Part shown: piece after piece, positions 10,504 through 20,330 of the stretch
Numbering within the stretch: position 1 is the stretch's first letter
Layout: each line of letters starts with the position of its first letter
NCBI GenBank assembly: GCA_016490735.1
Contig: JAEMWC010000001.1
Coordinates: 532,001-596,000 of the forward strand
Length of the DNA: 64,000 bases
Origin: Pachyseris speciosa
Taxonomy: Eukaryota; Cnidaria; Anthozoa; Scleractinia; Pachyseridae
Reading direction: 5' to 3'
Notes under the pieces: generated by a model
The model's input: only the letters and a program-made list of their open reading frames with translations
Databases searched by the model: none
What the model was told of the DNA's origin: nothing
Made by a program: the position numbers and the translations under genes

Positions 10504-11820
10504 ATGACTACTTATCATCCACATGGTGTGAGACTATCAAAAGGTCAGAAACAAAAGCTAGCAAAAGCTTATGCAACAAATTCACCTGTAACAATAAGGT
10601 TGACGCATAGTGAATTGTCTGGAAATGATCAACTAATGTTGACTAAGAGACAAATCAACAAACTGATTAAATCAAGTAGATCAGGAAAAGGTTCAGACAT
10701 CAAGATATCAAAAAATCAAATCAGAAAAGCAGTTGTAGAAGGAGGCTCTCTTTGGTCCAGTCTTTTTTCACTTGGAACAAGACTATTGCCTTATGCAGGT
10801 AAAGCAGTAGCTAAAGCGGCTCCAGCATTGGCTACAGGTGCTCTTTCTTCATTAGCAACTCTCGGTGTTGATAAACTATTTGGGAAGAAACAAAGTGGAG
10901 GATTTCTTATTCCTAATGCCAATTTATCCCAATTATTGAATGTAGGAAATTTATTGAATACGAGACAGATGGCAGATATTATTCAAAAAATGCAGTATGG
11001 TGGAGACGTTGTTATCAAACCAACAAAAGCGCAGACTGGAAAGGGTATTGGAACAATACTCGCCAGTATTGGAATTCCTTTGGCCATAGAAGCAATTAGA
11101 AAATTAACTGGAAAAGGTTTGCATGTTGAAAGCAGCCGTCCAAGACGGTCATTACCAGTTCATGTTCCAGATTCCATTGCAATAAATAAGAATAAAAGTG
11201 GTGGAAAACATGCTATGATTCCATGGCAATCCCCTCCTGTTTTTGGTACATGGGATAACCCAATAGGCATGGGAATGAAAAAAAAAAAAAAGAAAAACCA
11301 AAGGAAAAGGACTTCTACTGGGCAAAAACAGTCCATTCAATTCAATCCCCATACTAGGAACCATTTTGTAAATAAACCCTTATCCAACTTTGATTTAATC
11401 AATTGGGTTAAACAACTTGGAATAAAACATTTTAGAGGAGTATTTTCAAGAGACAATCTGCCAAACCTGATGAGAAACAATGAATGTGGAATAGTCAATC
11501 TCGACAGTCAGATTGGACCTGGTACTCACTGGGTATGTTATCGAATTGGTGATAGATACTGTGAATACTTTGACTCATTTGGTTTAATGATGCCAACAGA
11601 AGTACAGAAATACATGGCTACAAATGGAAAACAACTTGAATACTCTGGAGATGAGATACAAGAAAGGGATTCAGTATTGTGTGGATATTGGTGTTTGTAC
11701 TATCTTCTTGAGAGACAAAAAGGTAGATCTATTCTGGATACAATACACAATTCCAAATTCAATCCAGCAGATGTGAGTGTCAATCACAGATTCATTATAG
11801 ATTACTTCGAAAATATCTAA
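10504..11820 (+). CDS. Core protein X fused to adenain-type cysteine protease (E1)
   Basis: 438 residues. Residues 1-257 are protein X: basic N-terminus, hydrophobic Gly/Ala-rich amphipathic segments (about 82-120), then GGF and a poly-Lys run encoded by 14 A (11278-11291). Residues from about 290 are the protease: GTHWVCY (His), EYFDSFG (Asp) and SVLCGYWC (catalytic Cys), as in adenovirus proteases. In E2 the A run is 13 long and X terminates 30 codons later, so the fusion here depends on one extra A. The protease frame has no ATG of its own near its start, so slippage or -1 frameshifting is the likely normal route. The product would mature capsid and core proteins. Confidence 0.85.
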   Translation: MTTYHPHGVRLSKGQKQKLAKAYATNSPVTIRLTHSELSGNDQLMLTKRQINKLIKSSRSGKGSDIKISKNQIRKAVVEGGSLWSSLFSLGTRLLPYAGKAVAKAAPALATGALSSLATLGVDKLFGKKQSGGFLIPNANLSQLLNVGNLLNTRQMADIIQKMQYGGDVVIKPTKAQTGKGIGTILASIGIPLAIEAIRKLTGKGLHVESSRPRRSLPVHVPDSIAINKNKSGGKHAMIPWQSPPVFGTWDNPIGMGMKKKKKKNQRKRTSTGQKQSIQFNPHTRNHFVNKPLSNFDLINWVKQLGIKHFRGVFSRDNLPNLMRNNECGIVNLDSQIGPGTHWVCYRIGDRYCEYFDSFGLMMPTEVQKYMATNGKQLEYSGDEIQERDSVLCGYWCLYYLLERQKGRSILDTIHNSKFNPADVSVNHRFIIDYFENI

Positions 11821-11832
11821 CTTACTGATATA

Positions 11833-12021
11833 ATGGTGAAATCATATTGTGTCAAACAGAAGAAAATCACTGAATGTGTGCCAGGAAGTGAAAGATATCA
11901 AAAGACTAAAAATGGTCGAACTATGATGAAATGCACTTGTGCTGAGTGTGGAATCACAAAGACTAAATTCGTCAAGAGACTGGGAAACGGATTGGCCCGT
12001 CTGAAGGGGCGGGCATACTAG
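11833..12021 (+). CDS. DUF5679-like small zinc-binding protein (E1)
   Basis: 62 residues from the ATG at 11833. It has Cys pairs C..C and CTCAECG with the conserved VKSYCVK start and TKTKFV end seen in small Polinton-associated DUF5679-type proteins. E2 stops ten residues earlier. It is 12 bases behind the protease stop and 14 before PLA2. Function unknown; a zinc-ribbon-like virion or regulatory peptide is an inference. Confidence 0.7.
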   Translation: MVKSYCVKQKKITECVPGSERYQKTKNGRTMMKCTCAECGITKTKFVKRLGNGLARLKGRAY

Positions 12022-12035
12022 ATTCAGCCGCAGAT

Positions 12036-12674
12036 ATGGCACTAACAGGATTTTTGGAACATGGAGTCCCTTATTTAGCGAAGAAAGGTGTTGAAATGGG
12101 GAGATATTATGCTTCTGAAGCAATGAGAAATCCAAAGCTACAAAAGCAATTGATTGATAAAGGACTTTCCCTCACAAAGCCTATAATTACAAAGGTTGGG
12201 ACTGAAGCTTTAAATCAACTCTCAACAAAAGTGAGACCAAACATTCGTTATAAAACAGATATTGAGGGATTGGATTATGGCGGTACTATTGACATTCACA
12301 AGATGATCGGTAAACTACCAAAACCAAAATCGGGTTGGACTCCTAGTAAATATAAATACATGGGACCTTACAATCCATTACACGAACAGTTGGAATATGA
12401 TAAAAACACTGGTGAGGTCACAAAATGGTATGTCCAACCTTACAACAAAGTGGATGAAATAGCAGCTTACCACGATATTTGTTATGATATGGGAAAAGAT
12501 AAAGGTGATTGTGACAGAACAATGGTAAAATCTCTCGATCAAATACCATATGGTGAAATGCCAAAATGGGGTCAAACAGCTAGATTCCTAATCAACAAAA
12601 AGGAGAAACTAGGTTTGGGTGTTTCAAAAAACGGAAAAAGCCGTCGAGTGAAGAAAACTGGCAAGAAAAATTAG
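12036..12674 (+). CDS. Parvovirus VP1u-type phospholipase A2 virion protein (E1)
   Basis: 212 residues, ATG at 12036. After an N-terminal region shared by all three elements (HGVPYLAKKGVE..RYYASEA) come a calcium-loop-like YMGPYNPL and the catalytic YHDICYDMG helix, with a further Asp in KGDCDRTMV. This matches the PLA2 of parvovirus VP1u and adintoviruses, which breaches endosomal membranes during entry. In-frame slippery heptamer A AAA AAC at 12626-12632 after codon 199; the zero-frame tail is 13 mostly basic residues. Ribosomes shifting -1 enter the integrase frame. Confidence 0.88.
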   Translation: MALTGFLEHGVPYLAKKGVEMGRYYASEAMRNPKLQKQLIDKGLSLTKPIITKVGTEALNQLSTKVRPNIRYKTDIEGLDYGGTIDIHKMIGKLPKPKSGWTPSKYKYMGPYNPLHEQLEYDKNTGEVTKWYVQPYNKVDEIAAYHDICYDMGKDKGDCDRTMVKSLDQIPYGEMPKWGQTARFLINKKEKLGLGVSKNGKSRRVKKTGKKN

Positions 12675-12719
12675 CAGATGAATTACATACACCCATAAAA
12701 CGCAATTTTACTCGACGGC
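12626..12719 (+). promoter_or_regulatory. Candidate -1 ribosomal frameshift signal PLA2/integrase (E1)
   Basis: A AAA AAC (12626-12632) is correctly phased in the PLA2 frame. The spacer is 7 nt (12633-12639). The 5' arm (12640-12653) pairs over 14 bp with 12706-12719, two of the pairs being G-U, around a 52-nt loop. The geometry is that of viral -1 frameshift sites. Confidence 0.75.
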
Positions 12720-13591
12720 GTGTGATTGTAAATAAAATTGATGAAATATGGGCTGCTGATCTTGTTGAAATGCAACAGTTCAGTAAATGGAATAAGGGAT
12801 ACCGATATCTTCTTATGGTTATTGATGTCTTCAGTAAATATGGTTGGATTGTCCCATTGAAGGATAAGAAAGGTGAATCTGTCACTGAAGCATTCAAAAC
12901 AATATTCAAGGAAGGCAGAAAACCACAATATCTATGGGTTGATAAGGGAAAAGAATTCTATAACAAACATGTGAAAGACCTATTAGAGAAAAATGGGATA
13001 CATATGTACTCAACTGAGAATGAGGAGAAATCCTCAGTCGTTGAAAGATGGAATAGGACAATTAAATCCAAAATGTGGAAGCAGTTCACTGTTCAAGGTA
13101 ATACACAGTATTTAGACATGTTACCAAAATTAGTGAAAAAGTATAATAATACCAAACATTCAAGCATAAAGATGACACCTACAGAAGCTTCAAAGAAAAA
13201 GAATGAAGGAACTGTTTACTTCAATTTGTATGGTGATATAGAAACATTAAAACAGAAACCAAAATTTAAAATAGGTGATAAGGTCCGAATATCTAAATAT
13301 AAAAGAAAGACTTTTGATAAAGGATACACACCAAATTGGACAGAAGAAGTGTTTACAGTTGATAAGATCCAATACACTAATCCAATAACATAAAAACTAA
13401 AAGATCTCAGAGGTGAAGATATTCAAGGGAGTTTTTATGAACCTGAATTATTAAAAGCCAAACAAGAGGTATTCAGAATTGATAAAGTAATCCGTAGAGA
13501 CTATAAGAAGAAACAAGCTCTTGTTAAATGGAAGGGTTATAGTGATGAATTTAACAGTTGGATACCCATCAAGGATTTAGAAGATATATGA
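12632..13591 (+). pseudogene. DDE integrase, nonsense before chromodomain (E1)
   Basis: Retroviral-type integrase read in the -1 frame of PLA2. No ATG precedes the core; the frame opens at 12584 after a TAG. Core residues are AADLVEMQ (D), WVDKGKEFY (D) and VVERWNRT (E). A Tyr codon has become TAA at 13391-13393, removing an SH3-like/chromodomain tail (FRIDKVIRRDY...WKGYSDEFNSW) that is otherwise unbroken to 13591. The conserved ENWQEKLADELH stretch before the usual GTG start point (12722) supports translation from the frameshift. Confidence 0.88.
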
Positions 13592-13734
13592 AATTGTCTA
13601 ATGTATATATATCAGAAGGTACAGTAAATACTGTTATTTGCTATTATGTAGCCAAGAATATTATTATTCCTGACTATATTTAAACACAGGTCGAAAATGA
13701 ATTAAAAAATAAATTATTATAATATAATATACAA

Positions 13735-14561
13735 ATGCAAAAATATTCCTACGATAATAAAGAATTAGATGTATCAATAGATTGTTATCTTGATGATGAA
13801 AATGATATATGGTTCAGAGGTAGAGACATAGCTACTATTCTTGACTATAAAAATCCACAAAGAGCAATCAGAAATCATGTTGTATCTGATGATAAAATCT
13901 TGGTAGACCTCAAAATAATCACAAATTCACGGGGGACCAAAACGGTCCCTCGTGCTGAGGCCACTGATTCACGATGTAACAAAACGTTACCTCGTGCTGA
14001 GACCATTGAAAAAACTTTCAAATGTTTTTTTTATAAATGAATCAGGATTTTATTCACTAATGTTATCTTCTAAAAAACAAGAAGCTGTAAAATTCAAACA
14101 TTGGGTTACATCAAAAGTATTACCATCAATCAGAAAACAGGGATATTACAATCAGAAACAATAATATGATATTGATTGAAAATGAAATGATCTGCATTAT
14201 AAGATTGTGTCATTCATCAGAAAAAAAATATGAGGATGCATTAATGATCGCCGGCTTAGGTGAGAATCAAATTAGTGCAAATATTAGAATCAGAAGTTAT
14301 AACAAAGGGTATATGCCTGGCCAATGTGATTTGATGTTAATGAATCCCACAAGAAAATACAGTGCACTATGTCTTGAATTTAAAAGCCCCACAGGTGTGT
14401 ACAAAGTGTCGGATAAACAAGTTAATATGAAGCAAATGTATGAGAAAAACAAGTGCAAATACATCATTAGCAACTGTTTTGAAGATTTAATTTATGAAAT
14501 AACTAAGCACATGGAAGAGAGCATAAAATACTTATCAAGAAGGACAGATTTAAACGCATGA
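13735..14561 (+). pseudogene. BRO-N / VRR-NUC-like fusion, frameshifted (E1)
   Basis: N-terminal BRO-N DNA-binding domain (WFRGRDIATILDYKNPQ), a linker of two 14-residue repeats, the second half of BRO-N (FINESGFYSL...FKHWVTSKVLPSIR), then a PD-(D/E)xK VRR-NUC-like nuclease (GQCDLMLM, LEFKSPTG). Frame is lost at a T8 run (14025-14032) and again near 14165-14220. The E2 copy has T6 at the same place, so each differs from the in-frame length by one base. Confidence 0.8.
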
Positions 14562-14580
14562 TAAAGTGTTTTAAAGAAAT

Positions 14581-14601
14581 AAATATATAGAATTATATTA
14601 T
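14581..14601 (+). promoter_or_regulatory. AT-rich early-type promoter motif (zinc-finger gene, E1)
   Basis: AAATATATAGAATT precedes this ATG and recurs identically before the polymerase ATG (15073-15086). No TCTAA is present, in contrast to the virion genes. Confidence 0.35.
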
Positions 14602-14997
14602 ATGGAAAATAAAAATGTTAAAAGAGGTCGTGGAAGACCTAGAGTTCTAACTGATGATCAAAGAAGAAAAAACAAGACCGAATGCATGCTCAATAAAGAT
14701 TGGTATTGTGATGCTTGCAATAATGGTAAAAATTATACATTAGCAGGTAAATGGACTCACATGAAAACAAAAAAACATGCTTCAAAAGTACACACTAATA
14801 TGATGATTGAAGGACAAATAGAATTACTTATGAGTGATGGAGAAGTTAGCAGAGATGAAGCAATCAGGGTAATAAATGATAATCGTGATATTATGGATAG
14901 AATTATAGATTCTGATTTGAAAAGGAGAAGGGATATGTGTGATCCTTTTTATATTCCCGATCCTTATTCTGATGTGGATGATGGTTATGAATTATAG
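14602..14997 (+). CDS. AT-hook plus C2H2-like zinc finger protein (E1)
   Basis: 131 residues, ATG at 14602. AT-hook RGRGRPR at about residues 8-14, one C2H2-type finger CDACNNG...HMKTKKH at about 35-55, then an acidic/charged helical tail. The E2 copy ends shortly after the finger because about 230 bases are missing. It lies directly upstream of polymerase B and is presumably a DNA-binding regulator; function otherwise unknown. Confidence 0.7.
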   Translation: MENKNVKRGRGRPRVLTDDQRRKNKTECMLNKDWYCDACNNGKNYTLAGKWTHMKTKKHASKVHTNMMIEGQIELLMSDGEVSRDEAIRVINDNRDIMDRIIDSDLKRRRDMCDPFYIPDPYSDVDDGYEL

Positions 14998-15092
14998 TTC
15001 AATGGATTCATTATTTGGATTAATTGAATTTAAAAACATATTTAAACGCAATATAAAACCTTTTAAAGATAAAAATATATAGAATTTATATA

Positions 15093-18000
15093 ATGGAAAA
15101 AATTATCTCAACCATTAGTATGAACAAGAGTGATCTTGAAAAACTTAGTAAATCTCAATTAATCAATCTGTTGTTGAAGCAACAGAAGAAGCCAAAGGTT
15201 GTTGTGGTAGATGATTACAAACCAACACCTCCACCAAGAACTAAAAAACTGAAGAGAGTAACACAAAGACCAACTGTGAAAGAATTGGTTGATTACTTTG
15301 AGAGGAAAAGATTGCCAGATCCACCTAAAGAATGGCTGGAAGAAATAGAGAAATTGAGACCTGCTCCTAAACCAAGGACAAAAAAGACAGTGCCTGTGCC
15401 TGCACCTAGAACTAAGATTATACAAACTGAAAAAGCTCTAAAGGGTTATACAAAGTCTTATGAAATTGATATAAAAAATGACAAAGACACACTATCACAA
15501 CTAATGAACACAAGAAAAGCAATTGAAAAACACATTAAAAAATTGTTGAATGAAATGAATGGCTTAAAATTTGTTGAAACACTGAAGATAACACTAAGTA
15601 AAATGTTAGATGGGGGAATAGAATTCAAAACAGCATATTTCAACAGCACAGCTCAAACAATTACAAATGATCAAGAGATTGTTGAATCACTAAAACTTTC
15701 CGAACAAGAAATAATAAATAAGATAGCTCAATGGGTATCTGAAGGTTCTGGTTGGACAATTGAATCTGTTGATAATCATTATCTTAATGTTGTCAAATAT
15801 CAACCAATGAGAGGCTCCTCATACATTAAAATACCACAAGAACTCAGAAACAGTTCTAAAGGTTTGATCAACTTGAAAAATGAGGATAATGAGTGTTTCC
15901 GGTGGTGTCACATCAGACATTTAAACACCCAAGACAAAGATCCACAGAGGATTAAAAAAGTTGATAAAAAATATGTGGGCAACTTAAATTACACAGGAAT
16001 TGAATTCCCAGTAACCACTAAACAGTACAACAAGATAGAAAAACAGAATGAGATCAACATCAATGTTTTCGGTTATGAGAATAAACAACCATTTCCAATA
16101 TATGTTACAAAAGAAAAATATGAAGACTGTATGAATCTCCTTCTGATAACTGAAGATGAAAACAAGCATTATGTGCTGATTAAAGATTTCAATAAATTCA
16201 TGTACAATCAGACTAAACACAATGAAAGAAAACATTTCTGTATGCATTGTCTGCAGTGTTTCTCATCTGAGAGAATATTGACAGATCACAGACAATTGTA
16301 TCCAGGTAAATGGAAAACAAGCAGTCGAAATGCCTGAAAAAGGTAAAAACATTTTGAAATTTAATAACTTTCATAAACAACAAGATGTTCCATTTGTGAT
16401 ATATATGCCGATTTTGAGGCTATAACTGAGAAAATACAGGGTTGTCAACCTGGTGATAATAAATCATTTACAGAGGCTTATCAGAAGCACACTGACTGTG
16501 GATATGGTTATAAGGTAGTTTGTTGTTATGATGATAAGTATAGCAAACCTGCAACAGTTTACAGAGGTGAAAAGGCTGTTTACAAATTCATGGAAGCTGT
16601 GTTAGAAGAAGTCAAATATTGCAAAAAGGTGATGAAAAAGGAATTCAACAAACCATTGAGAATGACAACAGAGGATGAAAAAGAATTCCAAAAAGCTGAG
16701 GAGTGTCACATCTGTGATAAGAAGTACACTGACAAAGATATTACAGTTAGAGATCATTGTCACATTACTGGTAAATACAGAGGCTCTGCTCATCAAGAAT
16801 GTAACCTGAAACTTAGAGTAAATCCAGAAGAAATAAAAATTCCAGTCATATTCCACAATCTGAGAGGTTATGATAGCCATTTCATTATGCAAGAGATTGG
16901 AGCTATTGTAAAGAAGCATGCATACAAAAATAAGAAAGGTGAAGACTGTCAAATGAATATTAATGCTATCCCTAATAATATGGAGAAATACATGGCATTC
17001 ATGCTTGGCAATCACCTTAACTTCATTGATAGTTTCCAATTTATGAGCTCTAGTTTGGAAAAACTGGTCAATAATCTACCAAAAGAAGCCTTGAAATATA
17101 CCTCTCAAGAGTTTAAAGGTAGGGATCTTGATTTGATGGCACAAAAGCGAGTTTATCCCTATGACTACATGGACAGTTTCAGTAAATTTAATGAAAAGCT
17201 ACCTACAAAAGAAGACTTTTACAGCATACTGAACAATGAACACATAACAGATGAAGACTATAAGCATGCTCAGAATGTGTGGGAAAAATTCTCTCTCAAT
17301 AATATGGGTGAGTATCATGACTTGTACCTCAAATCAGACATACTACTATTAGCTGATGTGTTTGAAAACTTCAGGAAAACATGTCTTGAATACTATAAAC
17401 TGGATCCGTGTCACTATTTCACATCTCCTGGGCTATCTTGGGATGCAATGTTGAAAATGACAGACATAAAATTAGAATTGATGACAGATATTGATATGTT
17501 CCAATTCATTGAAAAAGGTATGAGAGGTGGTATATCATGCATAGCCAATAGATATGGTAAAGCAAATAATAAATACATGAAAGATTATAATGAGAAGGCG
17601 CCCTCTAAGTATATCATGTATCTTGATGCTAACAATCTTTATGGTTGGGCTATGAGTCAATACCTCCCAACAGGTGGATTCAAATGGTTGACCAATGAAC
17701 AGATCAATAAGTTAGACCTATCTAAGTATAAAGAAGATAGCAAAAGAGGTTTGATACTGGAAGTTGACCTTGAATACCCCCAAGAGTTGCACGATTTGCA
17801 TAATGACTATCCACTTGAACCTGAAAAGATCAAAGTAACTAGTGATATGCTATCAGATTATTGCAAAAACATTGCTAAGAAATTCAATATTTCAACAGGT
17901 TTAGTACATAAATTAATTCCAGCATTAAGCAACAAAGAGAAGTATGTGGTCCATTATAGAAACCTCCAATTATACACCAATCTTGGTTTGAAAATAACTA

Positions 18001-18887
18001 AAATCCATAGAGTGTTAGAGTTCAATCAATCACCATGGCTCAGGCAGTATATTGATTACAACACTCAGAAAAGAACTAATGCCAAAAATGCTTTTGAGAA
18101 AGACTTCTTCAAGCTGATGAATAATTCAGTTTTTGGTAAAACAATGGAAACCCTTAGAAAGAGAGTAGATGTAAGACTAGTAACAGATGAGAATAAACTT
18201 ACAAAACTAGTAAGTAAACCAACTTATGTAAGCAGTAAAATATTCAATGAAAATCTAGTAGCTGTGCATAAGATTAAAGAACCACTAACTTTAAACAGGC
18301 CGGCATATGTAGGAATGTGTATTCTTGATCTAAGCAAGACATTGATGTATGATTTTCACTATAATTACATTAAACAAAAGTATGGTAATAAAGCTAAGTT
18401 ACTCTTCACAGACACAGACAGTTTAACCTATGAAATTGAAGCTGAAGATGTCTACTCAGACTTCTGGAATGATAAAGATAAATTTGACAACAGTGACTAC
18501 TCTGAGAGTTCACCATATTTTGATAAGTCAAATAAAAAAGTAATTGGTAAAATGAAAGATGAAGCAGCAGGTATACCAATAACTGAATTCATAGGTTTGC
18601 GATCGAAGATGTACAGCTATATGAAAGATAATCAAAAAGGAGGAAAAACAGCCAAAGGAATCAAAAAGATTGTAATCAAAAAGAATATCAAACATGAGAA
18701 TTATAAAGAGACACTACTAAATAATAAACAGATGCGTCACAAAATGAAAACAATCAGAAGTCAAAATCATCAATTGGGTAGTTATGAAATCAACAAGGTA
18801 TCACTCAGTTGTTTTGATGACAAAAGATATTTATCAAAAGACGGAATCAACAGTTACGCATACGGACACTATGCCATCAAAAAGTAA
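15093..18887 (+). pseudogene. Protein-primed family B DNA polymerase, frameshifted (E1)
   Basis: Two long open segments: 15093-16337 (N-terminal Pro-rich PAPRTK repeats, then a C2H2-like CMHCLQC) and about 16590-18887. The second contains an EndoVII-like zinc motif CHICDKKY...DHCH, ExoII FHNLRGYDSHF, motif A YLDANNLYG, motif B NSVFGKTM and motif C LFTDTDSL. A one-base loss near 16292 and an AT insertion near 16405, next to ExoI DFEA, break it. The enzyme replicates the element using a protein primer. The polymerase motifs themselves are unmutated. Confidence 0.93.
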
Positions 18888-18901
18888 ATCCAAAGAAGTC
18901 A

Positions 18902-19026
18902 TGACGTCACGGCACAGCTGTGCCGTTTTGTCGCCAACATTGTTCAAACCAGCGAGGACTGTATCAACACAGTACTGAACGGTTCTTAACAAACCAAAGA
19001 CATGACGTCACGGCACAGCAGTGCCG
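18902..19026. promoter_or_regulatory. Two CRE sites each followed by a hairpin (E1)
   Basis: Perfect TGACGTCA at 18902-18909 and 19003-19010, each followed at once by CGGCACAGC(T/A)GTGCCG (18911-18926; 19012-19027), the first a perfect 16-bp palindrome. This is a direct duplication about 101 bp apart between the polymerase and the right TIR. Confidence 0.6.
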
Positions 19027-19072
19027 GTCAGAGGCGACCGTCTCGTGATCTGAAACAATAGGATATAGGCGA

Positions 19073-19295
19073 TGACTCATTTCCTGTTTTTCCGAGAAAG
19101 TCACGCTTGGTGATTTTTCCGAGAAAGAAAAAGAACAACTATAGATTCCATCAAATTGTATCAAAAATTGGTATCATCAAATTATATCAAAATCTGGTAT
19201 CATCAAATTTTAAAAACATATAGATTTAATTGGTGGAAAATGCGCTGGTACCATCAAATGTAAAAATGCGCTCGTACCCCAAGTACTATACTACT
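19073..19295 (-). repeat. E1 right terminal inverted repeat
   Basis: Inverted copy of the left end; ends CTATACTACT at 19295 as in E2. It contains TGACTCA (AP-1-like), one TTCTCGGAA-type unit and diverged AATTTGATG repeats. Confidence 0.9.
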
Positions 19296-19297
19296 AT

Positions 19298-19423
19298 GGT
19301 TGCACGAAACACGGCAATTCTATTGCCCGTAGAGGCCCGATACTGTGGAACGCTATCATACGTGATATACAAGACTTTTCGAACAAGAGCTACAAGTGTC
19401 TTGTGACCTTTTTAAATAACTAA
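19298..19423 (+). pseudogene. LINE reverse-transcriptase ORF, C-terminal remnant
   Basis: Open frame KHGNSIARRGPILWNAI ending at the TAA at 19421-19423. The motif (K..NSI..RGP.LWN) is the usual C-terminal signature of CR1/L2-like LINE ORF2. The upstream part must lie left of E1, so E1 appears to have inserted into this LINE. Confidence 0.6.
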
Positions 19424-19430
19424 CCTTCAG

Positions 19431-19472
19431 CATGGACAGCTGTTTCGGCCCTTGTTAGGCCTCATCAGCATG
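19431..19472 (-). ncRNA. Hammerhead ribozyme motif, minimal stem III
   Basis: On the minus strand: CATG stem I, CTGATGA core (19462-19468), GGCC/GGCC stem II with a 7-nt loop, GAAA (19443-19446), a 2-bp stem III closing an AGCT loop, then the GTC cleavage triplet (19435-19437) and the return CATG of stem I. All catalytic core bases are present. Such type I motifs with tiny stem III are known from Penelope-like elements and retrozymes in metazoans. Confidence 0.85.
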
Positions 19473-19504
19473 GTATAGCGTACACATAAATAAATCAAGC
19501 AGTG

Positions 19505-19625
19505 AAAACGTAAAGCTTATGGGATGTGGCCTTAGTGCCCTTAGAGTGGCGCTTCAGCTTACCAGATCACATTATTTTGTGAGGTATCCTTGTCACTCCA
19601 GCCACATCCCACAAGCTTTACGTTT
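19505..19625. mobile_element. Short MITE-like inverted-repeat element
   Basis: AAACGTAAAGCTT(A/G)TGGG at one end and its inverse at 19606-19625 frame a 121-bp unit. A truncated second copy is at 54376-54475. No clear target duplication is visible. Confidence 0.6.
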
Positions 19626-20009
19626 AGACTAACGGGAGGTTACGTCGCTTCTCTTGTCATAATTATCAGTTTTAGCAAACACGCATGCGTAACCTCCGTG
19701 TACGCAGTTGCGTACCATATGGAGAACTCAATGAATACATCGTAGTATAAATATCGATAAATCTTATATATATAAACGTGGAGCGGAACAGAACTGCAAG
19801 TAAGAAAGGGATTTGTCGCATATGGTCTAGGGGCCGACTCTTCTCTCCCTCACTGCCTACGGGTATCTGAAAGATGCACTGAAGGACCAAGCACTCCAGG
19901 CCGGTATAAGCGATGCGCGGGTCGAAATCTCGGGCTTCATCGTGACGGTACGACGCTCAGGCAACGCGTCCAGAGGTACCATTATCGGTTTTTTTTTTAA
20001 ATAACGTTG

Positions 20010-20330
20010 TCGTTAGACCACTCCCCGTCTGCTTTAAGAATCAATTTCAAAGTACTGTTGTTAGTCTACAAAGGTCTGAATGGCCAAGATCCTGTCTATA
20101 TTTCTGAACTTTTACATCATCGTACTGGCTCTCGTTCACTACGTTCCTCTTCACAATAATTCCTGAGCATCCCAACGACATATGGAGACAGAGCTTTTTT
20201 CCGTTGCACACCGGTCCAAAACTGTCGAATTGACTACCATTATCTATTAGATGATCAGAGGCCTTAACAATTTTTTAAGAAAGACTTGGAGACATATTTA
20301 TTTAAAACTGCTTTTAGCTAACAATCATAG
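20010..20330 (+). pseudogene. CR1/L2-like LINE ORF2 C-terminal fragment
   Basis: The frame reads FKVLLLVYKGLNGQDPVYI, then RTGSRSLRSSS, TTYGDRAF and a degraded LWN region. This is the C-terminal tail of a metazoan LINE, with internal stops. Confidence 0.65.

Larger units (their letters stand above)
1..19295 (+). mobile_element. Polinton/Maverick element E1 (left tip outside window)
   Basis: Virus-like DNA transposon with the full Polinton gene set: polymerase B, integrase, packaging ATPase, adenain-type protease, major and minor capsid. The right end ...CTATACTACT at 19295 matches the end of E2. The left TIR is entered about 100 bases inside, because position 1 pairs with about 19193. The base after the right end starts a candidate target duplication ATGGTT (19296-19301), whose partner is off-window. 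The genes are broken by many one-base indels and some nonsense codons; capsid, X-protease, PLA2, DUF5679 and two small genes are still open. It inserted into the 3' coding end of a LINE. Confidence 0.95.

Noticed and set aside
12722..12724. GTG as the true integrase start
   Set aside because: Nuclear genes rarely start at GTG, and integrase-like conserved residues are encoded upstream of it in the same frame.
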